Shown piece after piece: positions 5,815 through 7,016 of a DNA stretch of 7,016 bases (the stretch's first letter is position 1; the number at the start of each line of letters is the position of its first letter). Under the pieces are notes generated by a model. That model saw only the letters and a list, made by a program, of their open reading frames with translations, was not told the DNA's origin and ran no database searches. Source of the stretch: a bacterium (lineage in GTDB: Bacteria > Chloroflexota > Dormibacteria > UBA8260 > Bog-877); NCBI GenBank assembly GCA_021802115.1, contig JAKABA010000208.1:1-7016 (forward strand), written 5' to 3'. A program made the position numbers and the translations under genes.

Positions 5815-7001
5815 TAAGAGGCCTTCACCCCGGGCCGGTACTTGGGGATGCGCACGCTGACCGAGGTTCCCGACCCCGGTTCCGACTGGATCTCAAGCCC
5901 GTGAGCGGGCCCGAAGATCTGATTGAGGCGACGGTTGATGTTGGCGAGCGCGCCAGGGTGTTCCCCCAGGTCGAGGGGGGCCTGGAAGCCGTCCCCATCA
6001 TCCCGCACCGTGATCAGGCACTCGTCGTCCTGGTCGTCCGCCTCGATCACGATGGTGCCGTTGCCGGGGCGCCGCTCGATCCCGTGCTTGACCGCGTTCT
6101 CGACCAGCGGCTGCACCAGCAAGGCCGGCACCACGGTGCTGAGAACCTCGGGCTCGATGTGGTAGCGGACGGTGAGCCGGGCCCCGAACCGGGCCTGCTC
6201 CAGGGTCAGGTACTGGTTGACGTAGACAAGTTCGTCGGCCAGGGTGGTGAACTCGGCCGTGGGCCCGGAGAACGCGCGCCGGCTGAAGTCGGCAAACTCC
6301 GTCAGCAGATCGCGAGCCCGCTCGGGGTCGGTGCGGACGAAGCTGGCGATGGTGGCCAGGGTGTTGTAGATGAAGTGGGGTGAGATCTGCGCCCGCAACG
6401 CCCGCAGCTCCGAGCGCACCAGCGCCGCCTGCTGCTGATCGGCTCGCTGCAGCCGCAGCTGGGTGGCCAGCAGCTCGGCCAGATCGCTGGTGATCCGCAG
6501 CTGAGCGGGGCCGGGCTCGCCGGCGTGGAAGGTGACCAGACAGGCCACCGGCCGGTCCTCCAGGACGATGGGAGCGACCACCGCGACCCGCAGTGGACAG
6601 CCCCCGGCGGAGTCCCCGGGATGCAGCTTCACGAGCTGGGTGCGGCCGGTGAGCAGCGAGGTCAGGATCTCTCCCGCATCGCGGGGCAGGTGCTTGGCGT
6701 GCAAGTCGGCGCGGCTCCCCGCGGCGGCCTGGAAGGCGAGCAGCTGGCGGCTGTCGTAGAGCGCCACCGCCAGCCCCGCCGACTGCGAAACCATGGAGCG
6801 CAGCACCTTCGCGGCCGTCTTCGCGGTGAGCCCCTGGCGCAGGGTGGAGACCGCCTGGGTGGCGAAGGCCAGGGTCCGCATGGTGGCCCGCTCCTCGTCG
6901 GTGTCGAAGGCGTGCGCCCGCCGACCCAGCCGGCGCGTCACGGCCATGGTCGCGGCCACGGTCAGCACGGCCTCCAGGACGGCGGCTAAGGGCCAGGGCA
7001 T
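5814..7001 (-). CDS. GAF-domain sensor histidine kinase, LytS/YehU type
   Basis: This sensor kinase has 395 residues. One membrane helix (about 4-22) is followed by a GAF-like sensory domain (about 40-180), a short coiled linker rich in Gln/Arg/Leu (about 175-205), and the His_kinase domain of the LytS family. The phosphoacceptor is His209 in SPHFIYN. The ATPase domain has the N box VENAVKHG (300-307), the G1 box DDGDGF (334-339) and a degenerate second glycine region at GALANINRRL (350-359). It lacks the multi-helix 5TM domain of E. coli LytS/BtsS relatives, so sensing is probably through the cytoplasmic GAF domain. The last base of its stop is the first base of the regulator's GTG. The ATG at 7001 places the helix right at the N-terminus, as is usual, but the frame stays open to the window edge 15 bases upstream, so an earlier start cannot be excluded. 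Confidence 0.93.
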   Translation of the reverse strand: MPWPLAAVLEAVLTVAATMAVTRRLGRRAHAFDTDEERATMRTLAFATQAVSTLRQGLTAKTAAKVLRSMVSQSAGLAVALYDSRQLLAFQAAAGSRADLHAKHLPRDAGEILTSLLTGRTQLVKLHPGDSAGGCPLRVAVVAPIVLEDRPVACLVTFHAGEPGPAQLRITSDLAELLATQLRLQRADQQQAALVRSELRALRAQISPHFIYNTLATIASFVRTDPERARDLLTEFADFSRRAFSGPTAEFTTLADELVYVNQYLTLEQARFGARLTVRYHIEPEVLSTVVPALLVQPLVENAVKHGIERRPGNGTIVIEADDQDDECLITVRDDGDGFQAPLDLGEHPGALANINRRLNQIFGPAHGLEIQSEPGSGTSVSVRIPKYRPGVKAS

Positions 7002-7016
7002 GGCCGCATCATCCCC

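Noticed and set aside
5038..5817. Plus-strand open frame of 259 codons opposite the response regulator
   Set aside because: It mirrors the regulator gene almost exactly and its product (Gln, Gly, His, Val rich) has no recognisable domain.

Overview
The window is uniformly very GC-rich, with strong G/C bias at third codon positions and frequent GTG and TTG starts. The protein styles (a LytS-like kinase, a LytTR regulator and an acetate-type symporter) fit a high-GC actinobacterium or a relative such as an uncultured Actinomycetota or Dormibacterota lineage. The sequence alone does not fix the taxon. Coding density is close to complete. There are no RNA genes, insertion sequences, CRISPR arrays or long repeats, and no stretch of 300 bases without a gene.

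Left part (1-2791): the last 21 codons of a probable upstream gene end in a TGATG overlap with a classical short-chain dehydrogenase/reductase of the YdfG (3-hydroxy acid dehydrogenase) type. Converging on it is a two-domain sulfurtransferase with the CGSGVT active loop of 3-mercaptopyruvate sulfurtransferases. Diverging from the sulfurtransferase, across a gap of about 60 bases that must hold both promoters, is a D-isomer-specific 2-hydroxyacid dehydrogenase with a complete Arg-Glu-His catalytic set.

Right part (2808-7001, minus strand): a compact four-gene cassette, transcribed from the right edge leftward. It encodes a GAF-containing LytS/YehU-type sensor histidine kinase, a LytTR response regulator, a small two-helix DUF485/YjcH-like membrane protein and an ActP-like sodium:solute symporter. 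Junctions are -1, +1 and +9 nt, so the genes are almost certainly one translationally coupled operon. The promoter lies beyond the right edge. The likely logic is that the kinase senses a small carboxylate or the energy state, the regulator controls the operon and perhaps other targets, and the symporter with its small partner imports acetate, pyruvate or a related monocarboxylate.

The enzymes on the left also handle short hydroxy and keto acids; the sulfurtransferase releases pyruvate from mercaptopyruvate. A shared theme of C2-C3 carboxylate metabolism is plausible but is inference. Nothing here looks like a wholly new system. The most distinctive points are the sensor-transporter cassette and a roughly 138-residue extracytoplasmic insert in the symporter.
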